Of a stretch of DNA of 64,000 bases, positions 26,079 to 35,755 are shown one piece after another. The stretch lies in NCBI RefSeq assembly GCF_006517275.1, contig NZ_CP041191.1, forward strand, positions 986,501 to 1,050,500, in the 5' to 3' direction. The stretch's first letter is position 1, and each line of letters opens with the position of its first letter. A model generated the notes under the pieces. It was not told where the DNA came from. It was given only the letters and a program-made list of their open reading frames with translations, and searched no databases. The translations under genes and the position numbers were made by a program. Source of the DNA: Labrenzia sp. PHM005 (lineage in GTDB: Bacteria; Pseudomonadota; Alphaproteobacteria; Rhizobiales; Stappiaceae).

Positions 26079-26627
26079 TCAGGCCCACTTGATCGAGCAT
26101 CCCATGGACGGGATTTGGTCCTTCGGTCCATTTCCCGTCTCGCCGATCAAACGCATGGCGGTCAGAAGCTCAGGCGACCGATTTGACGCATCTCCCATGC
26201 GGGCATCATCCAGACGCCCCCGGTATTGCAACTCACCTTCGGCGTTTAACCCGAAAAAGTCTGGGGTGCATACCGCACCATAAGCCTTGGCGACACTCTG
26301 GTCCTCGTCGATCAGATAGGGAAAAGAAAAGTCATGTTCCGCAGCGAAGCGGACCATGTTTTCAGGGCTGTCGTCTGGGGATGCCCGGTAATCATTGGAC
26401 ATGACAGCCAGAACTCCAAACCCGTCCGCCTGCAAAGCTTTGGCGTCGCTGGCCAGCCGCCCGGCAATTGCTTTGACATAGGGGCAATGATTGCAGATGA
26501 AGGCTATCAAAAGGCCTTTCTCCCCGGCTTGGTCCGACATGGTGATCGCCGTTCCTTGCGGATCCTTGAGAGTGAAGTCAGGGGCCTTCCAGCCGAAATC
26601 ACATAGAGGCGTATCAAGTGCGGGCAT
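26079..26627 (-). CDS. Thioredoxin-fold (AhpC/TSA-like) protein
   Basis: A 182-residue redoxin. The N-terminus MPALDTPLCDFGWKAPDF and the FICNHCPYVKA motif (CxxC) mark a subgroup of thioredoxin-family proteins seen in many alphaproteobacteria, with GAVCTPDFFG further on. It may act as a peroxide or thiol reductase in the cytoplasm. The start has a GGGA site 7 nt upstream. It is convergent with the SDR gene, the stop codons being 3 bp apart. Confidence 0.8.
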   Translation of the reverse strand: MPALDTPLCDFGWKAPDFTLKDPQGTAITMSDQAGEKGLLIAFICNHCPYVKAIAGRLASDAKALQADGFGVLAVMSNDYRASPDDSPENMVRFAAEHDFSFPYLIDEDQSVAKAYGAVCTPDFFGLNAEGELQYRGRLDDARMGDASNRSPELLTAMRLIGETGNGPKDQIPSMGCSIKWA

Positions 26628-26656
26628 CGCTGTCCCTTTCCAAGTCCTGAAGGAAG

Positions 26657-27463
26657 TCAGTTGCCGATTTTTTCGGCCATCACCGAAATGGTTTGAACGT
26701 ACACACTTGCCTTGTTCCATTTCTTCAAAACATTGTAGTTCGCCGTACCCGGCCCCCAGCTTTGTCCGCGGCGCCAACCTTTTTTGGCTAGGTAGTTGGC
26801 AGTAGAGCCAAGCACGTCGGGCACGGAGCGGATGAGATCCCGACGGCCGTTGCCGTCATAGTCGATGGCGTATTTCATATAGGATGAGGCCAGAAACTGC
26901 GTCTGCCCGATTTCTCCAGCCCAGGCTCCGCGCATTTCAGACGGCTTCATGTCACCGCGCTGAACGATATGAAGGGCCGCGATCAATTCATTTGAGAAGA
27001 ACTGTGACCGGCGGCAATCGTAGGCAAGGGTTGCCAGCGAGCGCATCACCGACATATTGCCGATGTAACCGCCATAATTGGTTTCAAGACCCCAGATCGC
27101 CAGAATGACCGGAGCCGGTACACCAAACTGTTTTTCAATCCGCCGGAAAATCCGGCCATAGGTTTGGCCCAGTTTCTGACCACGCCGGATCATCGCGTTG
27201 TTGACCCGCTTGGCGTAGAATTGTTTGAAGCTCAGCTTGAAAGACTTTTGGTTGCGATCAAGGCGGATGACCTTGGAATTGTAAGTCACGCCGCTCAGTG
27301 CCGATTTGGCCACTCTCGCCTTGATACCATACCGCTGAGAATTGGTGATTAGGTTATCGCGCCATTCGTTAAAACCGGCGGAACTGTTGCCGCACTTGGC
27401 ATGGACGGCGGTTGTTGCAGATAGAATAAGTGTTGCGGCAAAAAAGAGTCGAAGCGGGCGCAT
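26657..27463 (-). CDS. Exported lytic murein transglycosylase (MltB-like)
   Basis: A 268-residue protein with a signal peptide (residues 1-22) and a lysozyme-fold domain of the MltB/SLT type. The catalytic Glu lies in AIWGLETNYGGYIG, and the later blocks GAWAGEIGQTQFLASSY and DYDGNGRRDL are typical of the family. It cleaves the glycan backbone of peptidoglycan in the periplasm, producing anhydro-muropeptides. The start has GGGAG 6 nt upstream. It lies 30 nt upstream of the redoxin gene on the same strand. Confidence 0.88.
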   Translation of the reverse strand: MRPLRLFFAATLILSATTAVHAKCGNSSAGFNEWRDNLITNSQRYGIKARVAKSALSGVTYNSKVIRLDRNQKSFKLSFKQFYAKRVNNAMIRRGQKLGQTYGRIFRRIEKQFGVPAPVILAIWGLETNYGGYIGNMSVMRSLATLAYDCRRSQFFSNELIAALHIVQRGDMKPSEMRGAWAGEIGQTQFLASSYMKYAIDYDGNGRRDLIRSVPDVLGSTANYLAKKGWRRGQSWGPGTANYNVLKKWNKASVYVQTISVMAEKIGN

Positions 27464-27537
27464 GAAATTCTCCCAAACCAGATAGGCCTGAGAAAACGCT
27501 AACACACCCGCTCTATTTCCCTAAGGGCAGCTTTTGA

Positions 27538-28005
27538 TTATCCACGCCCCCGGTATGGCTGAACGCCCTGCTCGGGGATCCAGACGCCTTCCGGAGCTGG
27601 TCCGGTCTGATAAAAAACGTCGATCGGGATGCCGCCGCGCGGGAACCAGTAACCGCCAATCCGCAGCCATTCCGGATCGAGCAGATCAACCAGGCGTTTG
27701 CCGATGGAGACGGTGCAGTCTTCGTGGAAGGCGCCGTGGTTGCGGAAGGAGCCGAGGAACAGCTTCAGCGATTTGCTTTCAACCAGAAACGCATTCGGCA
27801 CATAATCGATCACAAGGTGGGCAAAATCAGGCGCGCCCGTGATCGGGCACAGGGACGTGAATTCCGGCGCAACAAAGCGGACCATGTATTTGGTGCCAGC
27901 CTGCGGGTTCGGAACTTTTTCAAGAACCGCCGTGTCCGGATCATCGGGCAGCTCGGTGGATGCGCCGAGCTGGGTGAGATTTTCGTAAATACTGTTGTTG
28001 CTCAT
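27538..28005 (-). CDS. queF: preQ0 reductase (NADPH-dependent 7-cyano-7-deazaguanine reductase)
   Basis: A 155-residue enzyme that reduces preQ0 to preQ1 in queuosine synthesis. The catalytic cysteine is in [14 protein letters not shown], and the QueF motif [21 protein letters not shown] is intact. This is the short (YkvM-like) form rather than the fused bimodular form. It is the last gene of the que cluster, starting 1 nt after queE, and ends in a short GRG tail. Confidence 0.95.
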   Translation of the reverse strand: MSNNSIYENLTQLGASTELPDDPDTAVLEKVPNPQAGTKYMVRFVAPEFTSLCPITGAPDFAHLVIDYVPNAFLVESKSLKLFLGSFRNHGAFHEDCTVSIGKRLVDLLDPEWLRIGGYWFPRGGIPIDVFYQTGPAPEGVWIPEQGVQPYRGRG

Positions 28006-28006
28006 C

Positions 28007-28735
28007 TCAAACGCCTCTCAAGTTGCCCCAGATCAGGGTGTGGAGCTGCGGCAGAACCGTCGGGGTGAACCAGCGGTCGCTGGAGACCTTGTCTATCAGC
28101 CAGCGCATGCGCTCCATGATGCCGTTGATGTCGATCGGATCATCGGTTGCTGTCGGGCTTGGCGGCGTGTGATTGCCGGGCTGCAGGTAGAGCGGCAGCT
28201 CGGGATAACGGGTTGCCAGATCCCGGGCATAGGCATAGTCCGCGTCATCGAAGATCACGGTTTTCAGCACTGTCTGTGTTTCAGGGCCAGCCGCCTCAAC
28301 ACATTCCGCAAGTTTTTGCCAATCGGTCTCCATGCCGCTGGACGGCGGTTTGGGGCTCAATGTCAGGACATCGAGTGCCGCAAACCAGTCCTTGGCGATG
28401 CTGCCCTGGGTTTCTAGAGCAAACCGGTAGCCGTCCCGCTTGCCCAGTTCAATCAAGGAACCAAGCGGCTGGATCGCCGGATTGCCGCCGGAGAGCGATA
28501 TCATCAGCGGTTTGCCGCCGCTCAGGATGTCGATTTGCATCAAGATCGCCTGCGGTGTCATCGGGTGCCATTCGTCCCGGTAGGCGCTGTCGACGGCGTG
28601 CAGCGTATCGCACCAGGTACAGCGGTAATCGCAACCGCCAGTGCGCACAAAAATGGTTGGCTGACCGATCAGGGTGCCCTCACCCTGGATCGTCGGGCCG
28701 AAGATTTCATTGATGCGGATGGTGCCGATGGTCAT
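28007..28735 (-). CDS. queE: 7-carboxy-7-deazaguanine synthase
   Basis: A 242-residue radical-SAM enzyme that ring-contracts 6-carboxytetrahydropterin to 7-carboxy-7-deazaguanine. The iron-sulfur ligands lie in [12 protein letters not shown] (CxxxCxxC), after the [18 protein letters not shown] signature. The ATG overlaps the queD TGA by 4 nt, and this fixes the start; a longer upstream frame has no support. Operon order on the minus strand is queC-queD-queE-queF. Confidence 0.95.
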   Translation of the reverse strand: MTIGTIRINEIFGPTIQGEGTLIGQPTIFVRTGGCDYRCTWCDTLHAVDSAYRDEWHPMTPQAILMQIDILSGGKPLMISLSGGNPAIQPLGSLIELGKRDGYRFALETQGSIAKDWFAALDVLTLSPKPPSSGMETDWQKLAECVEAAGPETQTVLKTVIFDDADYAYARDLATRYPELPLYLQPGNHTPPSPTATDDPIDINGIMERMRWLIDKVSSDRWFTPTVLPQLHTLIWGNLRGV

Positions 28736-29118
28736 GACCAAGCCTCCACAGGAACGTAGGAAATTGGCCGGTATTCGGCGCAAGTTTTTGGGGTTTCCCG
28801 AACACGGACCGCAGTCGTTTCGGCCCATTTTGCCGCACACCAGTCAAAGAGGTGTTTGGCTATCCGTTCGGCGGTTACACAGTCATCCCCCAAAACGTCG
28901 TTAAGATGCCGGTGATCGAGCGTGTCATCGATGTAGGTTTTCAGCGCTTTCAGCTCGTTATAGTCGCGCACAAAACCCACTTGGTTCAGCTCTTCCGACA
29001 TCAGTTCCACTTCAACAATGTAGTTGTGTCCGTGGAACCGGGCGCAGGGGTGATCGTCAGGCAGGCCCATGAGCTGATGGGACGCGGAGAAGTGAAACTC
29101 CTTGGTGATCCTAAACAT
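28732..29118 (-). CDS. queD: 6-carboxytetrahydropterin synthase
   Basis: A 128-residue PTPS-fold enzyme that converts dihydroneopterin triphosphate to 6-carboxy-tetrahydropterin. The zinc histidines are in FSASHQL and RFHGHNY, and the catalytic elements [13 protein letters not shown] and LDHRHLNDV are intact. The start overlaps the end of queC by 8 nt and has a GGGAG site 6 nt upstream. It is the first committed step of preQ0 synthesis after FolE, whose gene is not in this window. Confidence 0.95.
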   Translation of the reverse strand: MFRITKEFHFSASHQLMGLPDDHPCARFHGHNYIVEVELMSEELNQVGFVRDYNELKALKTYIDDTLDHRHLNDVLGDDCVTAERIAKHLFDWCAAKWAETTAVRVRETPKTCAEYRPISYVPVEAWS

Positions 29119-29800
29119 CACATGCTCCCTTCCAGAAATCGGGATCCGCATAGGTGGTCGGATCGTCGACCTTGGCCAGATGGAAGGCTTCCCGCCGTTC
29201 GACACAGGTGCCGCATCGCCCGCAATGGATCTCGCCGCCCTTGTAGCAAGACCAGGATTTGGTGTGGTCCACGCCGAGCCGCGCGCCCTCGGCGGCTATA
29301 TCAGCTTTGCTGAGATGCACATACGGCGTGTAGAGCTTGATCTCGCCCATGCCTTCCAACGCATGGCGTTGCATGACTTCAAAGCTCTCGGTGAAGGCCG
29401 GTCGGCAATCCGGGTAGATGAAATGATCGCCGCCATGGACAGCCGTTGCGACAGCTTCTGCACCCCGGGCCGAAGCAATGCCATAGGCAATGGTCAGCAT
29501 GATCGCGTTGCGGTTCGGCACAACGGTGATCTTCATGGTGTCTTCGGCGTAGTGCCCATCGGGCACATCGATATCATCGGTGAGCGCCGAGCCGGAGAGC
29601 TGGCGGCCGATATCGGAGATATCGATCAGGATATGTTCGGTGTTGAGCGTTTCGGCACAGGATTTCGCATAATCCAGTTCCTTCTTGTGGCGCTGGCCAT
29701 AGTCGAAGGAAAGGAGGCCGATCAGCTCGTTTTCTTGCGCAACCTTGTGCGCAAGGGTGACGGAATCCATTCCGCCGGAACAGATGACAAGTGTTTTCAA
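29111..29800 (-). CDS. queC: 7-cyano-7-deazaguanine synthase
   Basis: A 229-residue ATP-dependent enzyme making preQ0. The PP-loop motif SGGMDSVT is at residues 8-15 and the zinc-binding cysteines lie in CYKGGEIHCGRCGTC near the C-terminus. The start is TTG, with AGGGA 7 nt upstream and no better ATG nearby. It heads the queC-queD-queE-queF cluster, which would supply preQ1 for queuosine in tRNA. A structured leader lies just upstream. Confidence 0.95.
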   Translation of the reverse strand: MKTLVICSGGMDSVTLAHKVAQENELIGLLSFDYGQRHKKELDYAKSCAETLNTEHILIDISDIGRQLSGSALTDDIDVPDGHYAEDTMKITVVPNRNAIMLTIAYGIASARGAEAVATAVHGGDHFIYPDCRPAFTESFEVMQRHALEGMGEIKLYTPYVHLSKADIAAEGARLGVDHTKSWSCYKGGEIHCGRCGTCVERREAFHLAKVDDPTTYADPDFWKGACDV

Positions 29801-29825
29801 CGTTTGGTCCCTTGTTTTCGCTGTG

Positions 29826-29869
29826 GACGTTCGTTGAAACGCCCGTCACCGGGTAGGCTGCGACCGGTG
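29826..29869 (-). promoter_or_regulatory. Structured leader upstream of queC (two stem-loops)
   Basis: In RNA of the minus strand, 29869-29847 forms CACCGG/CCGGTG with an 11-nt loop, and 29843-29826 forms a 6-bp stem GGCGUU/GACGUU-type (one G-U) with a 6-nt loop. They lie 26 nt or more before the TTG start. It does not match the preQ1-I, -II or -III consensus as I know them. Confidence 0.4.
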
Positions 29870-29946
29870 GCTCACCATCACGGCAAGCGGCGCGCCTTAT
29901 AACAGGCTTTTGCAAAAAGGGAAGGATTTTTGCGGGGTTTAGGACT

Positions 29947-30684
29947 TCACGCCCAGATCGCCATGCGGAGTCCCTTGCCGTCGCGCAGATAGTTTGCCGG
30001 GAAGGGTCTGGCCTCACCAAGCAAGATCCGTTCGGCAATCAGGCTGTTGGCGGCGGCATCCAGAAGATCGTCGCGGCCACAGCCTTTGGGTGGTTTTTGA
30101 TTTAGAAAATCCTTCGGCAGGCCTTTGGAGACCAGAAGATCCCGGCGCTGGTCGAGACCGTCAGGATTGGCCCGGCTCTTTACCTTCTTCGGCAAGCTCA
30201 TCTCGGCTTCGCCGTTGAGCCGCCAGAAGGCCAGTTCTGGATGAACTTCATAGATGCGGCTTTCAAGCTCCGGCGTCATCAAAGCGTCGATTTCCCGGAT
30301 TTTGGGGAACAGATAAAAGCACTGCTTGGAGACTTTCCGGGGCGGCTGGGACGTGCGGAGTGAGATTGCGCAAGAGGCTTGGTAGTCCGTTTCATACACC
30401 GAAGTACGCGATGGCACCGAGAACACCGAAGACTGACGCATACCGAGATGTTTGCGGACCGCTTTTTCCGCACCGCGCCCATTGGGCCCGAGCATATCGG
30501 GCAAGCCGATCGGCATATCGACGGCAATGATCTTGAGCTCGGGCTGATACCTCAGCAGATCAGAAAACTCCGAGAAGAGGCGGAGTTTCAGGTTTTCAGC
30601 ATCATTCAAGTTCCGTAGAACAGCGATCCAACCAGCCTTACAGCCGTCGACCCCGGCAACCCAAATTGGCGCGCCCTCAGGCAC
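29947..30684 (-). CDS. DUF429 family protein (predicted RNase H-fold)
   Basis: A 245-residue protein. The features VAGVDGCKAGWIAVL, IAVDMPIGLPD and YEVHPELAFWRLNG plus GRDDLLDAAANSL are diagnostic of DUF429, a family predicted to have an RNase H-like fold with catalytic acidic residues. Its biological role is unknown. The start overlaps the end of the pyridoxal kinase gene by 8 nt, so it is likely to be co-transcribed with it. A gap of 146 bp separates it from queC. Confidence 0.85.
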   Translation of the reverse strand: MPEGAPIWVAGVDGCKAGWIAVLRNLNDAENLKLRLFSEFSDLLRYQPELKIIAVDMPIGLPDMLGPNGRGAEKAVRKHLGMRQSSVFSVPSRTSVYETDYQASCAISLRTSQPPRKVSKQCFYLFPKIREIDALMTPELESRIYEVHPELAFWRLNGEAEMSLPKKVKSRANPDGLDQRRDLLVSKGLPKDFLNQKPPKGCGRDDLLDAAANSLIAERILLGEARPFPANYLRDGKGLRMAIWA

Positions 30685-31579
30685 GAGCCCTTGCTTCCAT
30701 CACCCGGCGTGTGTTGACCAAGGCCAGAGCCTGCACCACCGACTGCTGTTCTTCTGCAAACAGCAATTCATCCGCACCTTTTTTGACGCTTCTTGCGACC
30801 AGCTCAAAGACAGATGCGGAAGCGCGTTTCAGGGCTTCCTCATCGTCCAAACCTGCAAGGTGTCCGGCGAGGAACAACCCGGCCATCAGATCGCCCGTTC
30901 CGTGAGGTGGATTGGGAATGGCGGCATGTTCGGCAGCAACGGCACCCTTCGACCCTACCAGCAAATTGGCGATCGCATTACGCCGCAGCGCGGGGGACGA
31001 CGTCACCAGCACCCGTTCGTTGCCCAGAGAGCGGGCTGCCGATAGGGTCTCCAGCTCACTGGTCACCTCCCGGCCGGTCAACCAGCCAAGCTCGAAGGCA
31101 TTGGGTGTGACGATATCTGCCAGCGGCACAAGATCATCCCGGATCGCCTGTGCAGTGGCCTTAGGCACATAAAGCCCGCCGCCTGAAGCGCTCGTATGAT
31201 CCCCAAGAACCGGATCGCACAAATACGGCGCGTCCGGATTAACCGCCTTCACAGCCTTGACCAGTTTGGCAATGGCATTGGCCTGCTCCGGGGCTCCGAG
31301 ATACCCGGTTATGATCCCGCCGAGCTGGCCAAGTTTGCCGGAAGTAGTTAAATCTTCAGCAATCGCGTCAAAATCTGCTGTCGGCGGAACAATGCGCGTT
31401 GCCATTCCGTGGCCGGGATGCCAGGGCAACAGGATGGTGGGCAGGAACCAGACAACATGGCCGATCCGCTCCAGCGCAAAGGTCAGCCCCCGGCCAGAAA
31501 TTCCGCCGCGCACCACTTGCGAAGTAATGACGAGGATCGGCTTTTTCACAGGCTCGGATCCGCCATGCGGCTGCATCAT
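30677..31579 (-). CDS. pdxY: Pyridoxal kinase family protein
   Basis: A 300-residue ribokinase-fold kinase that phosphorylates pyridoxal (and perhaps pyridoxine/pyridoxamine) to salvage vitamin B6. N-terminus VITSQVVRGGISGRG matches the family, as does DPVLGDHTSASGGGLYV and the anion-hole motif HGTGDLMAGLFLAG near the C-terminus. The start ATG is preceded by AAGAGA. The symbol pdxY versus pdxK is assigned by similarity alone. It overlaps the DUF429 gene by 8 nt. Confidence 0.88.
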   Translation of the reverse strand: MMQPHGGSEPVKKPILVITSQVVRGGISGRGLTFALERIGHVVWFLPTILLPWHPGHGMATRIVPPTADFDAIAEDLTTSGKLGQLGGIITGYLGAPEQANAIAKLVKAVKAVNPDAPYLCDPVLGDHTSASGGGLYVPKATAQAIRDDLVPLADIVTPNAFELGWLTGREVTSELETLSAARSLGNERVLVTSSPALRRNAIANLLVGSKGAVAAEHAAIPNPPHGTGDLMAGLFLAGHLAGLDDEEALKRASASVFELVARSVKKGADELLFAEEQQSVVQALALVNTRRVMEARARA

Positions 31580-31600
31580 AGCAATCTCTTTCGGACTAAA

Positions 31601-32863
31601 TCATTCGGCCGCGTCCGGCGTGGACGTTTTGCCAGTGCCATAGCGTTTTTCGATGTAATCGAGAACCATCTGCTTGAAGTCATCCGCGATGCCCTCACCG
31701 CGCAAGGTGGTGGCCTTTTCGCCGTCAATGAAAACAGGTGCGGACGGTGTTTCGCCAGTGCCAGGCAGGGAAATGCCGATGTCGGCATGTTTGGATTCAC
31801 CCGGTCCGTTGACGATACAGCCCATGACCGCGACGTTCAGGGCTTCAACACCCGGATACTGCTCCCGCCATTTCGGCATGGAGTCGCGGATGTGATCCTG
31901 AATGTCTTGTGCCAGTTCCTGGAAGACAGTGGAAGTCGTCCGACCGCAGCCCGGACAGGCAGCCACCACCGGTACAAAGGCTCGGAACCCCATGACTTGA
32001 AGAAGTTCCTGGGCCACGTGCACTTCCCGGGTGCGGTCACCGCCTGGTTCCGGGGTCAAAGACACGCGGATGGTATCGCCAATGCCCTGCTGCAGTAAGA
32101 TGCCCATGGACGCCGCGGAAGAGACGATGCCTTTGGTTCCCATACCGGCTTCGGTGAGGCCGAGGTGAAGCGCGTAGTCACAACGGCGGGCGAGATCTGC
32201 ATATACGGCGATCAGATCCTGCACCTGGCTGACTTTTGCGGACAGGATGATCTTGTCCCGGCCCATGCCAAGGTCTTCGGCGCGCTGCGCAGACAGCAAA
32301 CCGGACTGGATGATGGCTTCGCGCATGACCGCGCTGGCGGAGACAGGCGTGGCGCTCTCTGCGTTTTCATCCATCAGTTTGGTCAGAAGTTCCTGATCCA
32401 GAGAGCCCCAATTAACGCCGATGCGCACAGCTTTGTCGTGTTTTTGCGCGATATCGATGATTTGGGAAAATTGCGTGTCGCGTTTGGCCTTGAAGCCGAC
32501 ATTACCCGGATTGATCCGGTATTTATCGAGGGCTGCAGCGCAGTCCGGATAATCGGTGAGCAGCTTGTGGCCGATATAGTGAAAGTCGCCGACCAGCGGC
32601 ACGGTCACCCCGATCCGCTCCAGCCGTTCCTTGATGTAAGGCACTTGGGCGGCCGCTTCGGCTCGGTCGACCGTGATACGAACGACTTCGGATCCGGCCC
32701 GCGCAAGGGCAGACACCTGCGCAACCGTTGCATCGGCATCCGCCGTGTCGGTGTTGGTCATGGATTGAACGACGATCGGCGCATCACCGCCCACCATGAC
32801 GGAACCAACCTTCACGCCCACGGATTTGCGGCGGGGCAGTTGTTTTGCGAAATCATCAATCAT
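31601..32863 (-). CDS. ispG: 4-hydroxy-3-methylbut-2-en-1-yl diphosphate synthase
   Basis: A 420-residue iron-sulfur enzyme of the MEP isoprenoid pathway, turning MEcPP into HMBPP. The TIM-barrel N-domain starts [19 protein letters not shown]; the [4Fe-4S] ligands are in [13 protein letters not shown] and [10 protein letters not shown]. It uses flavodoxin or ferredoxin as electron donor. No good ribosome binding site is visible before the ATG. It feeds the same pathway as ispA elsewhere in the window. Confidence 0.96.
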   Translation of the reverse strand: MIDDFAKQLPRRKSVGVKVGSVMVGGDAPIVVQSMTNTDTADADATVAQVSALARAGSEVVRITVDRAEAAAQVPYIKERLERIGVTVPLVGDFHYIGHKLLTDYPDCAAALDKYRINPGNVGFKAKRDTQFSQIIDIAQKHDKAVRIGVNWGSLDQELLTKLMDENAESATPVSASAVMREAIIQSGLLSAQRAEDLGMGRDKIILSAKVSQVQDLIAVYADLARRCDYALHLGLTEAGMGTKGIVSSAASMGILLQQGIGDTIRVSLTPEPGGDRTREVHVAQELLQVMGFRAFVPVVAACPGCGRTTSTVFQELAQDIQDHIRDSMPKWREQYPGVEALNVAVMGCIVNGPGESKHADIGISLPGTGETPSAPVFIDGEKATTLRGEGIADDFKQMVLDYIEKRYGTGKTSTPDAAE

Positions 32864-33089
32864 GGCGGATTTGACCGGTTATCTATCTTAAGCTCCCATA
32901 TGTGGAAGCGACCCTTGAATTTCCAGCGCATCAATAGGGGCTCTTCTGAAAAAGGGCAATGGCAGCGGGCGGCTTTGCCATATCGATCAAGCAATGGCCA
33001 GCCTTGCGTCAGGTTTGCCAGGCACTTATGACGAGTGCAGGTAGTGGCGGCTGATTGCACACCAGATATCTGAATAAGGCTCAGAACAC

Positions 33090-33833
33090 ATGTTGAAACG
33101 TTTGCTGGGTGACAGCGTCGCTCTTGTCTTTGGTAATCTCGAAACCGTCTTCAAGGTTTGCGGCGCCTGGTTCGTCGTTCAGATGATCGTCTTTGGGGCT
33201 GTAGCTGCCTTGGGGCTCCAAGGAACAGCGGCATTTGTTTTCGGATTGATACCAATTCTGATTGTGTCCTTGGCGGCCTCTGCCAGCATTGCTGTTGCCT
33301 GGCATAGGTTCGGCCTTCTCAGTGAATACCCAGGCTCAATTCATCTCAAATTGGGGCCACTAGAAGCCCGCTTTATTCTGAAGTCCCTGATGCTGACCTT
33401 GATGATGCTGGCTTGCGGGCTTGTACTCGGGATATTTCATGCGCTGACAGGGTCAGCCTCAGTGACCGGGGTGTTGGCAATCATTTTTTTGATCGTTGGA
33501 TTGCCGGTTTTTCTTCGGTTCTCACTTATTTTGCCGGCCACGGCGGTTGATCACGACATTGGACTGGGCGATGCCTACCAGATGAGTGCAGGGCTGGGGT
33601 GGCGGATGTTTTGTGCGATTTTTTTGCTGTCGCTTCCGTTTGCACTGATCGGCGAAGCATTGGCTTATCTTTTGGAACTGTCAGAAGGCGGTCTACCGGT
33701 TGTTCTGATCCAATTGAAGGTCCTGATTTTGAATGTGCTCTCACAGATCATTCTAATGGTGTTGAGTATCTCAGTTCTCACAAGCGGTTTCCGGATTGCA
33801 ATGGAGCGTGAAGCAACAATAGCTCAGGCCTAG
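33090..33833 (+). CDS. Polytopic membrane protein, unrecognised (tandem paralogue 1)
   Basis: A 247-residue protein with about six hydrophobic helices (for example residues 22-44, 50-71, 92-115, 125-150, 170-190 and 210-235). I recognise no catalytic motif. The segment FSLILPATAVDHDIGLGDAYQMSAGLGW aligns with FSLVLPAAAVDDPLTFKESWRATNGLGW in the next gene, and both N-termini share S-x-ALxxxN-x-xTxFK. They are tandem paralogues separated by 55 bp, probably one operon. Confidence 0.7.
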   Translation: MLKRLLGDSVALVFGNLETVFKVCGAWFVVQMIVFGAVAALGLQGTAAFVFGLIPILIVSLAASASIAVAWHRFGLLSEYPGSIHLKLGPLEARFILKSLMLTLMMLACGLVLGIFHALTGSASVTGVLAIIFLIVGLPVFLRFSLILPATAVDHDIGLGDAYQMSAGLGWRMFCAIFLLSLPFALIGEALAYLLELSEGGLPVVLIQLKVLILNVLSQIILMVLSISVLTSGFRIAMEREATIAQA

Positions 33834-33888
33834 CAGTTTCCGTGTGACTGACTATCTTGAGTAAGAACCGGCAATTCGGGGGTACGAG

Positions 33889-34788
33889 ATGTTCATTACA
33901 GTGTTGGAACGGTCGCTGGCTTTAGCGCAGCACAATGTGGCGACACTGTTCAAAACTGGCTGGGCCTACATTCTTGTCCTGGTGGCACTCAATTTCTCGA
34001 TTGGCTCGTCTCTAATGCCGGAGGAGGGCTTCAAGACCATCTCCTATATGACCGAACCAGTTGAAACTGTTGATGAAGGTGCGCTGCGGGCACTTGCCGG
34101 ATTTGCCAATCTTCTGGTCGGTTTTTCCATTGCGATTGCCTTTGTGCGCCGGATCTTGATCGATGCCCGGGATTTCCCCCTCTATGTCGGGCCAAGGACG
34201 TTCAAAGTCATCATCAACCAGATCGTGTTGAACCTGATTGGCGGGCTGTCCTTGGTCCCATTGGCGATCCTCGCGACGATGCTGGCTGCGGTAACCGGTG
34301 GGTTCGGTCTCCTGGCATTTCTGGCCGCCCCTTTCATTGCCTTGATGGTGATGCAGAAATTCTCGCTTGTCCTCCCGGCCGCAGCGGTTGATGACCCTCT
34401 CACCTTCAAGGAAAGCTGGCGGGCCACCAACGGCCTGGGTTGGGCGATGGCCTTTGCGGCGCTGGTCATGAGCCTGCTGGCTGCAGTTCTGGTCGGCGCA
34501 TGGGCGCTGTTTCTGAACCTCACAGAAATGGTTCTTGCGGCCGATGCGCTCTGGCAGCAGATCAGATCAGCGGTCTTTCCCATGGGCACCATGTTGATCC
34601 TTGTGTGGGTGTTCTCCAGTCTGCATGCCACTTTTTACGGCCTGATCCGCGAACGGTTTGCCACACGCATTGGATTGAAGGCCGAAGATCTCCAGCAGTT
34701 TGAGGAGACCCGGAGCGCAGCTGAGGTCCGGAACCGCTCCCGGGCGCGCAAAGCCTTGGCGGGTGCACGGCGGGTGCGCCGGCGCTGA
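33889..34788 (+). CDS. Polytopic membrane protein, unrecognised (tandem paralogue 2)
   Basis: A 299-residue paralogue of the preceding gene with about six membrane helices, a central GFGLLAFLAAPFIALMVMQ helix and the shared LGW signature. Unlike its partner it ends in a long basic tail (RNRSRARKALAGARRVRRR, about residues 280-299) that could contact phospholipid or nucleic acid. A poor ribosome binding site (GGGGGTACGAG) precedes the ATG. The function is unknown. Confidence 0.72.
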   Translation: MFITVLERSLALAQHNVATLFKTGWAYILVLVALNFSIGSSLMPEEGFKTISYMTEPVETVDEGALRALAGFANLLVGFSIAIAFVRRILIDARDFPLYVGPRTFKVIINQIVLNLIGGLSLVPLAILATMLAAVTGGFGLLAFLAAPFIALMVMQKFSLVLPAAAVDDPLTFKESWRATNGLGWAMAFAALVMSLLAAVLVGAWALFLNLTEMVLAADALWQQIRSAVFPMGTMLILVWVFSSLHATFYGLIRERFATRIGLKAEDLQQFEETRSAAEVRNRSRARKALAGARRVRRR

Positions 34789-34929
34789 CGTGTAATTCAA
34801 ACGGATCTGACGCCCAGTTGATCCTGTATTGCCCCGATTGGGGCCTTAACGCACATTCTCATGTTGCAGTGCGGTGAAAACTGGTCAAAAGTCCCGCCAG
34901 CACATTTCAATCAATTTCCGGAGGATTTC

Positions 34930-35715
34930 ATGATGCTCGCCAACAAAACCGCCGTCGTAACAGGGTCTACATCCGGGATTGGTCTCGGCTGTGCCCGCGC
35001 TTTTGCCGAGCAAGGCGCCAATGTTGTCATCAACGGCCTTGGCGATGCGGATGAAATCGAAAAGACCCGGGCGGCGATTGAAGCTGATTTTGGTGTCAAA
35101 TGTGTCTACTCGCCTGCGAATATGCTCAAGGGAGACGAGATCGCTGGCATGATCAATGATGCCCGGAAAGACTTCGGTTCGGTAGATATTCTGGTCAACA
35201 ACGCCGGCATCCAGCACGTGTCTCCGGTTGACGAATTTCCGATCGACAAATGGGACGCGATCATTGCGATCAACCTGTCTTCCGCTTTTCACGCAATCCG
35301 CGCGGCTTTGCCGGGTATGAAGGAAAAAGGCTGGGGCCGGATTATCAACACTGCCTCCGCGCATGCATTGGTCGCCTCACCCTACAAATCAGCCTATGTG
35401 GCCGCCAAACATGGTATTGCCGGCCTCACCAAAACCGTTGCGCTGGAAGTCGCCGAACAGGGCATCACGGTCAACGCGATCTGCCCAGGATACGTCTGGA
35501 CACCGCTTGTTGAAGCGCAGATCCCGGACACCATGAAAGCACGCAACATGACCGAGGAAGAGGTCAAGAAGGACGTGATGCTGAAAGCTCAGCCGACCAA
35601 ACAGTTCGTGTCTATCGAACAAGTCGCCGGATATGCAGCGTTTCTGTGTTCGGACACTGCCTCTTCCATCACCGGCTCGGTTTTGCCGATCGATGGTGGC
35701 TGGACGGCGCAGTAA
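34930..35715 (+). CDS. bdhA: 3-hydroxybutyrate dehydrogenase
   Basis: A 261-residue short-chain dehydrogenase that interconverts 3-hydroxybutyrate and acetoacetate. The cofactor motif is TGSTSGIG near residues 10-17; the catalytic Tyr-Lys is in SAYVAAKHG, and the features NNAGIQHVSPVDEFP and CPGYVWTPLVEAQIPD are typical of PHB-linked BdhA. The start is the ATG pair with GGAGG 6 nt upstream. It lies 40 bp upstream of a patatin-like gene on the same strand. Confidence 0.93.
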   Translation: MMLANKTAVVTGSTSGIGLGCARAFAEQGANVVINGLGDADEIEKTRAAIEADFGVKCVYSPANMLKGDEIAGMINDARKDFGSVDILVNNAGIQHVSPVDEFPIDKWDAIIAINLSSAFHAIRAALPGMKEKGWGRIINTASAHALVASPYKSAYVAAKHGIAGLTKTVALEVAEQGITVNAICPGYVWTPLVEAQIPDTMKARNMTEEEVKKDVMLKAQPTKQFVSIEQVAGYAAFLCSDTASSITGSVLPIDGGWTAQ

Positions 35716-35755
35716 GTATTCGACCTAAATGTTGCCCGCAGGAGCCGGTTGACCC

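Noticed and set aside
27538..27546. DnaA-box-like TTATCCACG
   Set aside because: A single copy without a cluster of boxes, lying on the queF stop; chance match.
29826..29869. preQ1 riboswitch upstream of queC
   Set aside because: Sequence and hairpin order do not fit the preQ1-I, -II or -III consensus; kept only as an unclassified leader.
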